NCBI RefSeq assembly: GCF_014650815.1 | Contig: NZ_BMVR01000006.1 | Span: 239,912-303,911, forward strand | DNA from: Streptomyces flavofungini | GTDB taxonomy: Bacteria > Actinomycetota > Actinomycetes > Streptomycetales > Streptomycetaceae | DNA: 64,000 bases | Direction: 5' to 3' | Shown here: piece by piece, positions 50,386 through 58,436 of the stretch | Layout of the letters: every line of letters starts with the position of its first letter | Numbering within the stretch: the first letter of the stretch is position 1 | Notes under the pieces: model-generated | The model's input: the letters and a program-made list of their open reading frames with translations, nothing else | What the model was told of the DNA's origin: nothing | Databases searched by the model: none | Translations under genes and position numbers: made by a program

Positions 50386-51591
50386 CTACCCCGCCGCTCC
50401 CTGCCCGTACGGCAGCACGGCCCGCACCTCCCACCCGCCCTCCGTGCCGGGCCCCGCGGTCAGCGTCCCGCCGAGCGCCGTGACCCGCTCCTCAAGGCCG
50501 ACGAGCCCGAACCCGCCCCGCTCGCCCGGGCCCCGGGCCGCGCCCGCCTCGGGCTCCGGCACCGGCCCGCCCGCCCCGCGCCGCCCCCCGTCGTCCGCCA
50601 CCCGCACCTCCACGCCGCCCTCGACGACCCGCACGCCGACCCGCACCGCCGAGACGCCGGTGGCGTGTTTGCGTACGTTCGTCAGTGCCTCGCGGACGAT
50701 GTGGTGTGCGGTGGCCGCGAGATCGGCCGGAAGCCGCTCCTGAAGGCCGCGTTCCACCTGCACCGTGACCGGCGGGCCCGTGACGGTGAACGCCTCGGAC
50801 AACTCGCGCAGTTCGGCCAGACCGGCCACGGGCACGGTGCGGGCCTCGCCTTCGCGCAGGACCCGCACCAGGCGCCGCATCGCGCCGAGCGCCTCGTCGC
50901 CCGCGTCCGCGATCCGCACGAAAGTGCTGGTGGCGGCGTCGGCGCCGACTTCGGTGAAGGACGCGGCACGGGCCTGCACGACGATTCCGGTGACGTGGTG
51001 GGCGACCAGATCGTGCAGTTCCCTGGCGAGTTCGAGCCGTTCGGCGGCGCGCACGGCCTCGATGTCGCGGACGCGCTGCGCCTGCTGGGCGCGTAGGAGC
51101 AGTGAGAAGGCGCTCACCACGGCGGCCAGCGCGGAGAACAGGAGCGTGAACCGGCCCGGAGAGGCGTCGCGCACCGGCGCGGCCACGCAGGCGAGCGCCA
51201 GGAGCGGCCCGAGGACGGCGGCCCGGCGGGCGGGCAGTCGCAGCAGGACGCCGGTGAGCAGCACCAGCAGGGCGATGGCCTCGCCCATGCCCCAGACGAG
51301 CTGCGGCCGGGCGCTGACGAACACGTACAGGGTGGCCGCCCAGGAGACGCAGGCGGCGAGCCACGCGCGGGTGGCGAGGGCCGGGCGGCCCCAGGGGACG
51401 GCGCACAGGCAGCAGAGGATGCCCGCCGTCCAGATGGCGGCGCGGGGCCCGGTGGGCTGTCGGGCCAGGGTCAGGCCCTCGACGGTGACGAGCAGGACGA
51501 GGACGGCGGCGAGCAGCAGGCGGGCGGCGGTGCGGCGGGCGGGGTGCCGGTCGAGGAGGCGCGCGTACCGGTCGAGGATCTCGGTGGTCAC
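50386..51591 (-). CDS. Two-component sensor histidine kinase (NarL-type)
   Basis: The 401-residue membrane kinase has four to five N-terminal helices (to about residue 165). The HisKA_3 dimerisation domain follows with the phosphoacceptor in Glu-Leu-Ala-Arg-Glu-Leu-His-Asp-Leu-Val-Ala-His-His near 190-200. The ATPase domain has Arg-Glu-Ala-Leu-Thr-Asn-Val-Arg-Lys-His-Ala near 290, Val-Ala-Asp-Asp-Gly-Gly near 325, and Gly-Phe-Gly-Leu-Val-Gly-Leu-Glu-Glu-Arg near 360. The signal is unknown. Its GTG overlaps the regulator's stop (GTGA), so kinase and regulator are coupled, with the regulator gene first. Confidence 0.94.
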   Translation of the reverse strand: MTTEILDRYARLLDRHPARRTAARLLLAAVLVLLVTVEGLTLARQPTGPRAAIWTAGILCCLCAVPWGRPALATRAWLAACVSWAATLYVFVSARPQLVWGMGEAIALLVLLTGVLLRLPARRAAVLGPLLALACVAAPVRDASPGRFTLLFSALAAVVSAFSLLLRAQQAQRVRDIEAVRAAERLELARELHDLVAHHVTGIVVQARAASFTEVGADAATSTFVRIADAGDEALGAMRRLVRVLREGEARTVPVAGLAELRELSEAFTVTGPPVTVQVERGLQERLPADLAATAHHIVREALTNVRKHATGVSAVRVGVRVVEGGVEVRVADDGGRRGAGGPVPEPEAGAARGPGERGGFGLVGLEERVTALGGTLTAGPGTEGGWEVRAVLPYGQGAAG

Positions 51592-52250
51592 GGCGTGCGG
51601 GTGGCGAGGCCGGACTCCCAGGCCCAGGCGGCGATCTCGACGCGGTTGCGGGCGTCCAGTTTGGCCTGGACGTTGGCGAGGTGGGACTTGACCGTGGACA
51701 GGGAGACGAAGAGTTCGGCGGCGATCTCGTTGTTGGTGCGGCCGCGGGCGAGCGCACGGACGACGTCCTGCTCGCGCTGGGTGAGGGGTTCGGAGGGGGC
51801 GGGGGTGCCGGTGTCCGTGGCGGCTCCGGCTGCCAGTTCCCGCAGCAGTCGTACGGTGATCGCGGGCGAGACGAGCGCGTCGCCGACGGCCGCCGCGCGC
51901 ACCGCCTCCACCAGCATGGCGGGGCTCGCGTTCTTCAGCAGGAAGCCGCTGGCGCCGGCGCCCAGGGCCGCGTGCACGTACTCGTCAAGGTCGAAGGTGG
52001 TGACGATGACGATGCGGGGGCGGACCCCGGCGCGGGCGGCCAGGCGGCGGGTGACTTCGAGGCCGTCGAGGCGCGGCATGCGGATGTCGAGGAGCAGCAC
52101 GTCGGGGTCGTGGCGGGCGACGGCGGCGAGCGCGGCCTCGCCGTCGGTGACGTCGGCGAGGACCTCGATGTCGGGCTGGCTCTCCAGGATCATGCGGAAG
52201 CCGGTGCGGACCATGTCCTGGTCGTCCGCGATGACCACCGTGATCGCCAT
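51588..52250 (-). CDS. Two-component response regulator (LuxR/NarL type)
   Basis: The 220-residue regulator has a receiver domain with Asp-Asp at residues 9-10, phosphoacceptor Asp near 54 in Val-Leu-Leu-Leu-Asp-Ile-Arg-Met-Pro, and Lys in Phe-Leu-Leu-Lys-Asn. A C-terminal LuxR helix-turn-helix follows with Leu-Thr-Gln-Arg-Glu-Gln-Asp-Val-Val and Thr-Asn-Asn-Glu-Ile-Ala-Ala-Glu-Leu-Phe-Val-Ser. It is the partner of the downstream kinase. The ATG at 52250 begins the family start Ala-Ile-Thr-Val-Val-Ile-Ala-Asp-Asp; no strong ribosome-binding site is seen. A CCCATATATGGG palindrome lies ~50 bases upstream. Confidence 0.94.
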   Translation of the reverse strand: MAITVVIADDQDMVRTGFRMILESQPDIEVLADVTDGEAALAAVARHDPDVLLLDIRMPRLDGLEVTRRLAARAGVRPRIVIVTTFDLDEYVHAALGAGASGFLLKNASPAMLVEAVRAAAVGDALVSPAITVRLLRELAAGAATDTGTPAPSEPLTQREQDVVRALARGRTNNEIAAELFVSLSTVKSHLANVQAKLDARNRVEIAAWAWESGLATRTP

Positions 52251-52298
52251 GTGCCGTCGTCCGCCCTTGCCGCGCCTGTCACGTACGCCCCCGAGTGT

Positions 52299-52310
52299 CC
52301 CATATATGGG
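52299..52310. promoter_or_regulatory. Perfect palindrome CCCATATATGGG upstream of the two-component operon
   Basis: An AT-rich core in very GC-rich DNA, at about 50-60 bases before the regulator start. It may be an autoregulatory operator or overlap the -10 region. Confidence 0.45.
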
Positions 52311-52464
52311 CATACGAAGCGGGGGCGGGGCAGGCGGGCGCGGCCGGGCGCGGGCACGAGGCCGGGCCGGGCGCGAGCGCGAGCGCGGAAACGGGACCGG
52401 GTCGTCGTGACCCGGCCCCGCGGCTCAGCCGTTCACCGCACGGGCGCCCGGGGCGCCCGGGGTG

Positions 52465-53259
52465 TCAGAGCTGGCCCGCGTACTTGGTTATGTCGGCCGC
52501 GAAGGTCGACACCTCGGTGTAGACACCGGGGAACTTCGGGCGGGCGCAGCCGTTGCCCCAGCTGACGATGCCGACCTGGATGTACTGACCGGCCTCGTCC
52601 TTGCGGAACATGGGGCCGCCGGAGTCGCCCTGGCAGGTGTCGACGCCACCCACGTTGAGCTTGCCGGCGCAGATCTCCTCGCCGGGGATGATGTCGCCGC
52701 TGTAGGCGGACTGGCAGTCGGCGTCGCTCACGAAGGGCACGGTGGCCTTGAGCAGGTAGCGCTGCTGCGCGCCGCCCTCGCGGTCGGCACCCCAGCCCGC
52801 GACGGTGAAGTCGCCGTTGTTGTACTTGTTCGTGGTGGCGATCTTCAGCGTGGGCTGGTTGATCGGCTTGGCGAGCTTGATCAGCGCCCAGTCCTTGCCC
52901 TTGCCGTTGTAGCCGGGGGCCTGCAGGACCTTGGTGGACTTGACCTTGACCGCGCTGGAGCTCTGCAGGTCGACGACGCCACCGGTGGCGGTGATGGAGG
53001 TGTTGTTGCCCGAGCCGTCGACACAGTGTGCCGCGGTCAGGACGACGTCCTTCTTGAGCAGGGAGCCGCCACAGCCCATGGAGAGCCGGACCATGAACGG
53101 GAATTCACCCTGCTTGGCCTTCACGCCGCCGACGACGCGCTCGCCCGGGTTCGGGCCGGGGTGCGGGGCCGCCTGGGCGGCGATGGGCTGCAGGCTGGCG
53201 AACCCGAGGACGACGGACCCGAGGACCGCGGCTCTCTTGACTCCACTGAACTTCTTCAA
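52465..53259 (-). CDS. sprT: Secreted trypsin (Streptomyces griseus trypsin type, S1A)
   Basis: The 264-residue pre-protein has a signal peptide (Lys-Lys start, hydrophobic core, Ala-Gln-Ala-Ala cleavage), a short propeptide and a mature trypsin beginning Val-Val-Gly-Gly. The triad is His in Leu-Thr-Ala-Ala-His-Cys, Asp in Asp-Trp-Ala-Leu-Ile-Lys, and Ser in Gly-Asp-Ser-Gly-Gly-Pro; the Asp six residues before that Ser sets Arg/Lys specificity. Long stretches match the S. griseus trypsin as I recall it. The TTG at 53259 is chosen because GAAGGGG lies seven bases upstream and it begins the signal peptide. An inverted repeat with an AdpA-like sequence lies upstream. Confidence 0.93.
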   Translation of the reverse strand: MKKFSGVKRAAVLGSVVLGFASLQPIAAQAAPHPGPNPGERVVGGVKAKQGEFPFMVRLSMGCGGSLLKKDVVLTAAHCVDGSGNNTSITATGGVVDLQSSSAVKVKSTKVLQAPGYNGKGKDWALIKLAKPINQPTLKIATTNKYNNGDFTVAGWGADREGGAQQRYLLKATVPFVSDADCQSAYSGDIIPGEEICAGKLNVGGVDTCQGDSGGPMFRKDEAGQYIQVGIVSWGNGCARPKFPGVYTEVSTFAADITKYAGQL

Positions 53260-53300
53260 CGTCTTGCCCCTTCGTGGGAGTTGTGGGGGGTTGCGCACGC

Positions 53301-53352
53301 GGCGGGCCCATGCCGCACGTGCCAGAGACACACTGCGTGGCATGAGCCCGCC
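53301..53352 (-). promoter_or_regulatory. Inverted repeat upstream of the trypsin gene
   Basis: Arms 53301-53314 and 53339-53352 pair over 14 bases with one wobble. The minus strand contains TGGCGGGCTC, one base off the AdpA consensus TGGCSNGWWY; sprT of S. griseus is a known AdpA target. It could be an operator or leader structure. Confidence 0.45.
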
Positions 53353-53494
53353 AAGCGTTGTTGGATTATGAGGAGGGCCGCGCGGGGGCGACAAGGGGCG
53401 GTTTTCGGCCAGGCGTTGGCGCCCGGGCTGGTTACCGGTGCGAACAACCCCCGTACAGTGGGGACGAATCGGACGGTGCGCGAGGGGTGAGGGC

Positions 53495-54397
53495 GTGGCG
53501 AACGGCGGCCCGGTGGAGCACGGCTATCCGCATCTGGAGACGGTGCACGCGGCCATCACCGCGCTCTACCGACGGCTCTCGTACGACACCGTGCACACCT
53601 TCGACACCAGCGTCGCCCCGGCCGACGTGGCCTTCTGCGACCAGGACGATCTGTATCTGGGCGCACAGCGCGTCGCCCGGGAAATGGTGCGGCAGCTGCG
53701 GCTTCCGGACGCCCGGATGATCGTGTCGTTCCGGGAGATGCAGCACGCGGCGTCCGTCGAACTGGCCGCGGGCCCCGAGTACTTCATCGAGCTCAACGAC
53801 CGTTTCCGCACGCACCGCAGGGACATCGGCGCGGCCCTCGCGCACGAGGTGATGCACGTGTATCTGCACCGCCTCGGCCTGTCGTTCCCGGGCACGCGCG
53901 CCAACGAGATCCTGACCGACACGGCGACGACGTACCTGGGCGCGGGCTGGCTGCTCCTGGACGCCTACCGCGAGGACCGCGCCTCGTCGCAGAAGCTCGG
54001 CTACCTGACGCCGGAGGAGTTCGGGTACGTCCTCGCCAAGCGGGCGATCGCGTTCGGCGAGGCCCCCGAGACGTGGTTCACCAGCCCGCAGGCGTACACG
54101 GCGTATACGAAGGGCCTCGCCCGCGCCCGGCAGGACGAGCAGCAGCCCCCGCTGACGGCGGCGGGCTGGGCGGGCCGGCGGCGGTACGCCAAGGACCGGC
54201 GCTACGCCCAGGACCACGGCACGGCGACGGGGCCCCGGCCCGGTGGCCCGTACGCCTTCTCGCCCGCGGACGGCACCGGGCCGCTGCGGGTGTCGTTCCC
54301 GTGCCCGACCTGCCACCAGCGCATCCGGGTGCCCGCGCGGGGGCGGATGCGGGCGCGGTGCGGGCTGTGCCGGACGGTGCTCGACTGCGACACGTGA
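53495..54397 (+). CDS. Putative zinc metallopeptidase (HExxH) with C-terminal zinc ribbon
   Basis: The 300-residue protein has the zinc-peptidase motif His-Glu-Val-Met-His at residues 117-121 and a likely third ligand Glu at about 138 in Ala-Asn-Glu-Ile-Leu-Thr-Asp. At the C-terminus Cys-Pro-Thr-Cys (about 269-272) and Cys-Gly-Leu-Cys (about 288-291) form a CxxC-CxxC zinc ribbon. No signal peptide or membrane helix is present, so it should be cytosolic. I do not recognise a named family. GAGGGGTGAGGG precedes the GTG at 53495, and a TACAGT -10-like box is at 53454-53459. It is divergent from the trypsin gene. Confidence 0.75.
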   Translation: MANGGPVEHGYPHLETVHAAITALYRRLSYDTVHTFDTSVAPADVAFCDQDDLYLGAQRVAREMVRQLRLPDARMIVSFREMQHAASVELAAGPEYFIELNDRFRTHRRDIGAALAHEVMHVYLHRLGLSFPGTRANEILTDTATTYLGAGWLLLDAYREDRASSQKLGYLTPEEFGYVLAKRAIAFGEAPETWFTSPQAYTAYTKGLARARQDEQQPPLTAAGWAGRRRYAKDRRYAQDHGTATGPRPGGPYAFSPADGTGPLRVSFPCPTCHQRIRVPARGRMRARCGLCRTVLDCDT

Positions 54398-54449
54398 AAC
54401 GCGCGCGTGCCGCGTGGGACGGCTGCGCTTGCCGGGACACGACGGCGAT

Positions 54450-54489
54450 ACGCGAAACGGCGTGGGCTCGCGCCCACGCCGTTTCGCGT
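54450..54489. terminator. Bidirectional terminator, metallopeptidase-like gene / DEAD-box helicase
   Basis: A perfect 18-base stem (54450-54467 with 54472-54489) with a TCGC tetraloop lies between two convergent genes. Confidence 0.92.
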
Positions 54490-54509
54490 CATTCGGCTGC
54501 CCCTGGGTG

Positions 54510-56243
54510 TCAGGCGGCGTTGCGGCTCCGGCCGCCCCCGCGGCCACGGCCGCCGCGACGGCGGGCACCGCCACCGGCGCCACCCGCTCCCCCGGCTCCG
54601 GCGCCCGCGGCCCGGCGCTGCGCGGGGGCCTTGCGCTGCGCCACGACCTGCACGGGCGGCGCGATGACGACCGGCACGCCGGAGGGCTCGCGCGCCCCGG
54701 TGATGGTGACGAGTTCCGCTGAGGACGAGCGGACGGCGACGGCCTCCGGCTTGATGCCCGCGTCGGACATCAGGCGGGCCACCTCGCGCTTCTCCTCGGG
54801 CAGGACGAGCGTGACGACGCGCCCGGACTCCCCGGCGCGGGCGGTGCGGCCGCCGCGGTGCAGGTAGTCCTTGTGGTCGGCGGGCGGGTCGACGTTCACG
54901 ACCAGGTCGAGGTCGTCGACGTGGATGCCGCGGGCGGCCACGTTGGTGGCGACGAGCGCGGTGACCTCGCCGCTCTTGAACTGCTCCAGGGTGCGGTTGC
55001 GCTGCGGCTGCGAACGGCCGCCGTGCAGGCCGGAGGCGCGCACGCCGTTGGCGAGGAGCCGCTTGGTGAAGCGGTCCACGGCACGCTTGGTGTGCAGGAA
55101 CAGGATGACGTTGCCGTCGCGGGCGGCGATGCGCAGGGCGACGGCCTTCTTGTCGGTCTCGTCGGCCACGTACAGGACGTGGTGCTCCATCGTGGTCACC
55201 GCGCCCGCGGAGGGGTCGACGGAGTGCACGACGGGGTCGCTCAGGTAGCCGCGGACGAGCCGGTCGACGTTGCGGTCCAGGGTCGCCGAGAACAGCATCG
55301 TCTGGCCGCCCGGCGCCACCTGCCCGAGCAGCGCGGTGACCTGCGGCAGGAAGCCCATGTCGGCCATCTGGTCGGCCTCGTCGAGGACGGTGACGCGGAC
55401 CTGGCCGAGGGCACAGTCGCCGCGCTCGATGAGGTCCTTCAGACGGCCCGGCGTGGCCACCAGGACCTCGACGCCGCGGCGCAGCGTCGCGGCCTGCTTG
55501 TTGATCGACATGCCGCCGACGACGGCCGCGACGCGCAGGTTCACGGACGTGGCGTACGGCGCGAGGGCGTCGGTGACCTGCTGCGCCAGCTCGCGCGTGG
55601 GTACGAGGACCAGGGCGAGCGGCTTGCCGGGCTCGGCGCGACGGCCAGCGGTGCGGCCGAGCAGCGCCAGGCCGAAGGCGAGGGTCTTGCCGGAGCCGGT
55701 GCGGCCGCGGCCGAGCACGTCGCGTCCGGCGAGGGAGTTCGGCAGGGTCGCGGCCTGGATCGGGAAGGGGGTGGTGACGCCCTGCGCGGCGAGGGTCTTC
55801 AGCAGCGCCTCGGGCATGTCGAGGTCTTCGAACCCCTCGACTGCGGGCAGTGCGGGGGTGGTGCTCTCGGGCAGCGCGAAGTCGGCGGGCGCGGTGCGCG
55901 CGGGGGCGGGGCGGGCGGACTTGCGGCCGCCTCGGCCGCCGCCGTTCGCGGGGCGCTTGCCGCCGTCGGCGGTGCTCTTCGCGTTGCGCGTGCCGTTGGA
56001 GTTGGCGCCGCGGGTGCCGTTGGAGCTGGCGCCGCGTGTGCCGCTCGCGTTCCGGGTGCCGTTGGTGCCGCCCGTGGTGGCGCCGCTCTTCCGACCGGCG
56101 TCGCCCGTGGCCTGCCCGCGGGTGGCCGAGCCGGCACCGCCGCGGGTGGTCTGGCCTGCCGAGCCGCGGGTGGCCGAGCCTGCCGTGCGGTCATTCGATG
56201 AGCGCCGACGGGCGGGGCGCGCGGGACGGTCGGGGCGATTCAT
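54510..56243 (-). CDS. DEAD-box ATP-dependent RNA helicase
   Basis: The 577-residue protein has a disordered N-terminal ~110 residues with repeated Asn-Gly-Thr-Arg-Gly-Ala motifs. The helicase core follows, with a Q motif near 140, Gly-Arg-Thr-Gly-Ser-Gly-Lys-Thr, Pro-Thr-Arg-Glu-Leu, the DEAD-type box Asp-Glu-Ala-Asp, Ser-Ala-Thr, and His-Arg-Gly-Gly-Arg-Thr-Ala-Arg. A C-terminal Arg/Gly-rich tail can bind RNA. It should unwind structured RNA. The cold-shock gene csp lies just upstream on the same strand, so a cold-adaptation unit like CspA plus CsdA/RhlE-type helicases is inferred. AGGAAGG lies eight bases before the ATG at 56243. Confidence 0.93.
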   Translation of the reverse strand: MNRPDRPARPARRRSSNDRTAGSATRGSAGQTTRGGAGSATRGQATGDAGRKSGATTGGTNGTRNASGTRGASSNGTRGANSNGTRNAKSTADGGKRPANGGGRGGRKSARPAPARTAPADFALPESTTPALPAVEGFEDLDMPEALLKTLAAQGVTTPFPIQAATLPNSLAGRDVLGRGRTGSGKTLAFGLALLGRTAGRRAEPGKPLALVLVPTRELAQQVTDALAPYATSVNLRVAAVVGGMSINKQAATLRRGVEVLVATPGRLKDLIERGDCALGQVRVTVLDEADQMADMGFLPQVTALLGQVAPGGQTMLFSATLDRNVDRLVRGYLSDPVVHSVDPSAGAVTTMEHHVLYVADETDKKAVALRIAARDGNVILFLHTKRAVDRFTKRLLANGVRASGLHGGRSQPQRNRTLEQFKSGEVTALVATNVAARGIHVDDLDLVVNVDPPADHKDYLHRGGRTARAGESGRVVTLVLPEEKREVARLMSDAGIKPEAVAVRSSSAELVTITGAREPSGVPVVIAPPVQVVAQRKAPAQRRAAGAGAGGAGGAGGGARRRGGRGRGGGRSRNAA

Positions 56244-56276
56244 GGGGCAAGCCTTCCTGGCCGGTGACAGCACACA

Positions 56277-56313
56277 AGCCGGGACCCGCACCGTGGTGGT
56301 GCGGGCCCCGGCT
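56277..56313 (-). terminator. Hairpin between csp and the helicase gene
   Basis: A 16-base stem with one mismatch (56277-56292 with 56298-56313) and a five-base loop lies in the 93-base gap. It would end or stabilise most csp transcripts and lower helicase expression. Confidence 0.75.
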
Positions 56314-56336
56314 GCGAGGTTCGCGAGAAGCGACGA

Positions 56337-56540
56337 TCAGGCGGGAACGATGTTCTCGGCCTGCAGGCCCTTCTGGCCCTGGGTCACCTCGAAGGAGACC
56401 TTCTGGCCCTCCACGAGCTCACGGAAGCCGGAGCTGGCGATGTTGGAGTAGTGGGCGAAGACGTCGGGGCCGCCGCCGTCCTGCTCGATGAAGCCGAAGC
56501 CCTTTTCCGAGTTGAACCACTTCACGGTTCCAGTTGCCAT
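56337..56540 (-). CDS. Cold-shock protein (Csp family)
   Basis: The 67-residue protein is a complete cold-shock domain. It starts Met-Ala-Thr-Gly-Thr-Val-Lys-Trp-Phe-Asn, then RNP1 (Lys-Gly-Phe-Gly-Phe-Ile near 16-21) and an RNP2-like Val-Phe-Ala-His-Tyr near 31-35. It binds single-stranded RNA and keeps it unfolded. GAGGAG lies six bases before the ATG. A leader with at least two hairpins precedes it, which resembles temperature-regulated csp leaders. It is followed by a hairpin and the DEAD-box helicase gene. Confidence 0.97.
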   Translation of the reverse strand: MATGTVKWFNSEKGFGFIEQDGGGPDVFAHYSNIASSGFRELVEGQKVSFEVTQGQKGLQAENIVPA

Positions 56541-56800
56541 GTCAATCTCCTCAACAGGGGCAGATTAAGGAGAGCCACGGAATTGTGGTTCTCCCAAGCG
56601 CTGCAAGGACCCCCATCCGGAGAGACCGGGGTCCGGCCCGCAAAAGAGCCGGAAAAACAAAATAATGCGCCCTCGGAAGCGTTCCGTCAGGCGCACATAA
56701 AGTTCATGGGTACCAAAACTGCAACGGTTAACCTTAACATGCGCCCGGCTCCCGCAAGCAGGAGCCTTCCGGGAACCGGGCAGCGAGGGCGGCGTACGCC
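56541..56800 (-). other. Structured leader and promoter region of csp
   Basis: Reading on the minus strand toward csp, the 260-base gap holds an AT-rich stretch (near 56690-56745, with TTAAGGTTAACC), a T-rich stretch near 56655-56670, and three inverted repeats: 56633-56652 (5 pairs), 56607-56634 (7 pairs) and 56569-56594 (9 of 10 pairs). The last ends ~28 bases before the ATG. Part of this may also end the upstream MFS transcript. No gene is supported. Confidence 0.6.
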
Positions 56801-58330
56801 TCATTCGGGCCGCTCCACCGCCCGCCCCGGCAGCGCCGGACACAGCAGCGCGCAGAGCGCGAAGGCGGCCACCACCCACGGCATCGCGGCACCGAGCGCG
56901 TCGGTGAGCCCCGTCGCCGCACCCGCGGCGCCGTGCGCGCCGGACGGTCCCGACGCCCCGGACGGTCCAGCCGATCCAGCCGATCCAGCCGATCCAGCCG
57001 CGACATGGTTGAAGAACACGGTCCCGATGATCGCCGCGCCCAGCGCCCCGCCGAACTGCTGGGCCGTGGCGAAGATCCCGGACGCCCCGCCCGCGAGGTC
57101 GCCGGGCACGGCCGAAAGGACCACGTTCACCAGCGGTACGACCAGCAGGCCGAGCCCCGCGCCCGCCACGACCAGGCCCGGCACCAGCGGCCACGCCCCG
57201 GTGTGCCCGGGGCCCGCGTCCGCCACCGCCGACCACACCCAGGCGAAGCCGCCCGCCATCAGGAGCGACCCGGCGGCGAGCACGAGCCGTCCGAAGCGCA
57301 GGGCGAGCGCGTCCGCGGCGGGCGCGGTCAGGAAGCCGCCGACGGAGAACGCGACGGTGACGAGTCCGGCCTGCGTCGGCGTGTAGCCCTCGCCGCCCTG
57401 CAGCCAGATCGCGAAGACCAGGAAGAAGCCCTGCATGCCGACGGAGAAGAGGAGCTGCACGAGGACGCCCACGGAGAACGCGGGCAGCTTGAAGGCGCGG
57501 GCGGGCAGCAGGGGTACGACGCGACGGGAGGGGTGCGAGCGGCGCCGCCCTTCGGCCACGCCGAGCCCGGCGAGCGCGGCGACCCCGGCGCCCAGGCACA
57601 CCCAGCCCCACACCGGCCAGCCGTTGGCGCGGCCCTGGGCGAGCGGCAGTACGACGGCGACGAGCGCCCCGGCGAGGACCAGGCTGCCGAGCACGTCGGG
57701 CCGTCCGGCGGAGCGCTCCCGGGTGGCCGGTACGAGGACGGCCCCGGCGACGAGGGTGGCGGCGGCCACGGGGATGTTCACCAGGAACACCGAGCGCCAG
57801 CCCCAGCCGAACAGGTCGGCGTCGGTGAGCACCCCGCCGAGGAGCAGCCCGATCGCGGACGCGAACCCGGCGACGGCCCCGTACATCCCGAAGGCCGCAC
57901 CGCGCTCCTTGCCCCGGAACAGGGTGCGGAACGAGCCGAGGACCTGCGGCATCAGGAGCGCGGCCATGACGCCCTGCACGGCGCGCGCGGCCACCAGCTG
58001 TCCCGGCGTCTGCGCGATCCCGCAGGCCAGGCTCGCCAGGCCGAAGCCGCCGGTACCGGTCAGGAACAGGACCTTGCGGCCGTACCGGTCGCCGAGGTGC
58101 CCGGCGACGATCAGGGTGGCGGCGAAGCCGAGCAGATAGGCGGAGACGATCCACTGCAGCGCGCTCTCGGACGCGCCGAGGTCCCGCCCCATCGACGGGA
58201 TCGCGACGTTCACGATCGTCACGTCGAGCAGGTCCATGAGGGCGGCGACCATCATCACGACGGCGGCCGCCCAGCGCCGGGGGTGCGGGGCCGCGGCGTC
58301 GGCTCGCGGCGTGGTCAGGTTGGCGGTCAT
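56801..58330 (-). CDS. MFS efflux transporter (DHA2, 14-helix drug:H+ antiporter family)
   Basis: The 509-residue membrane protein has about 14 hydrophobic helices. The motif Leu-Asp-Val-Thr-Ile-Val-Asn-Val-Ala in helix 1 and Gly-His-Leu-Gly-Asp-Arg-Tyr-Gly-Arg-Lys (motif A) after helix 2 are typical of DHA2 multidrug pumps. It should export toxic compounds or antibiotics. Near residue 445 a Gly-Ser-Ala repeat is encoded by a 9-base tandem repeat. GGGAG precedes the ATG. The divergent MarR gene and the two perfect operators between them indicate direct repression. Confidence 0.93.
   Translation of the reverse strand: MTANLTTPRADAAAPHPRRWAAAVVMMVAALMDLLDVTIVNVAIPSMGRDLGASESALQWIVSAYLLGFAATLIVAGHLGDRYGRKVLFLTGTGGFGLASLACGIAQTPGQLVAARAVQGVMAALLMPQVLGSFRTLFRGKERGAAFGMYGAVAGFASAIGLLLGGVLTDADLFGWGWRSVFLVNIPVAAATLVAGAVLVPATRERSAGRPDVLGSLVLAGALVAVVLPLAQGRANGWPVWGWVCLGAGVAALAGLGVAEGRRRSHPSRRVVPLLPARAFKLPAFSVGVLVQLLFSVGMQGFFLVFAIWLQGGEGYTPTQAGLVTVAFSVGGFLTAPAADALALRFGRLVLAAGSLLMAGGFAWVWSAVADAGPGHTGAWPLVPGLVVAGAGLGLLVVPLVNVVLSAVPGDLAGGASGIFATAQQFGGALGAAIIGTVFFNHVAAGSAGSAGSAGPSGASGPSGAHGAAGAATGLTDALGAAMPWVVAAFALCALLCPALPGRAVERPE
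56967..56999. repeat. 9-base tandem repeat inside the MFS gene
   Basis: About three and a half copies of GATCCAGCC encode repeated Gly-Ser-Ala in a C-terminal loop of the transporter; the reading frame is kept. Confidence 0.85.
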
Positions 58331-58357
58331 GTCGGGCTCCCGGGCTCCTCGGATTTA

Positions 58358-58377
58358 TTTCGTTCGGACGAACGAAA
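58358..58377. promoter_or_regulatory. MarR-type operator O1 (MFS promoter side)
   Basis: TTTCGTTCG-GA-CGAACGAAA is a perfect 20-base inverted repeat 27 bases upstream of the MFS start. It shares its 18-base core form with O2. Confidence 0.85.
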
Positions 58378-58410
58378 GAGTTGCACGGGGCGACCACCCT
58401 CCACAAGTCT

Positions 58411-58428
58411 TTCGTTCGACCGAACGAA
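58411..58428. promoter_or_regulatory. MarR-type operator O2 (marR promoter side)
   Basis: TTCGTTCG-AC-CGAACGAA has the same arms as O1, 52 bases away centre to centre (about five helical turns). It lies just before the TAGGCT -10 box of the MarR gene, so bound protein would block its own promoter. Confidence 0.85.
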
Positions 58429-58436
58429 CTTTTTGC

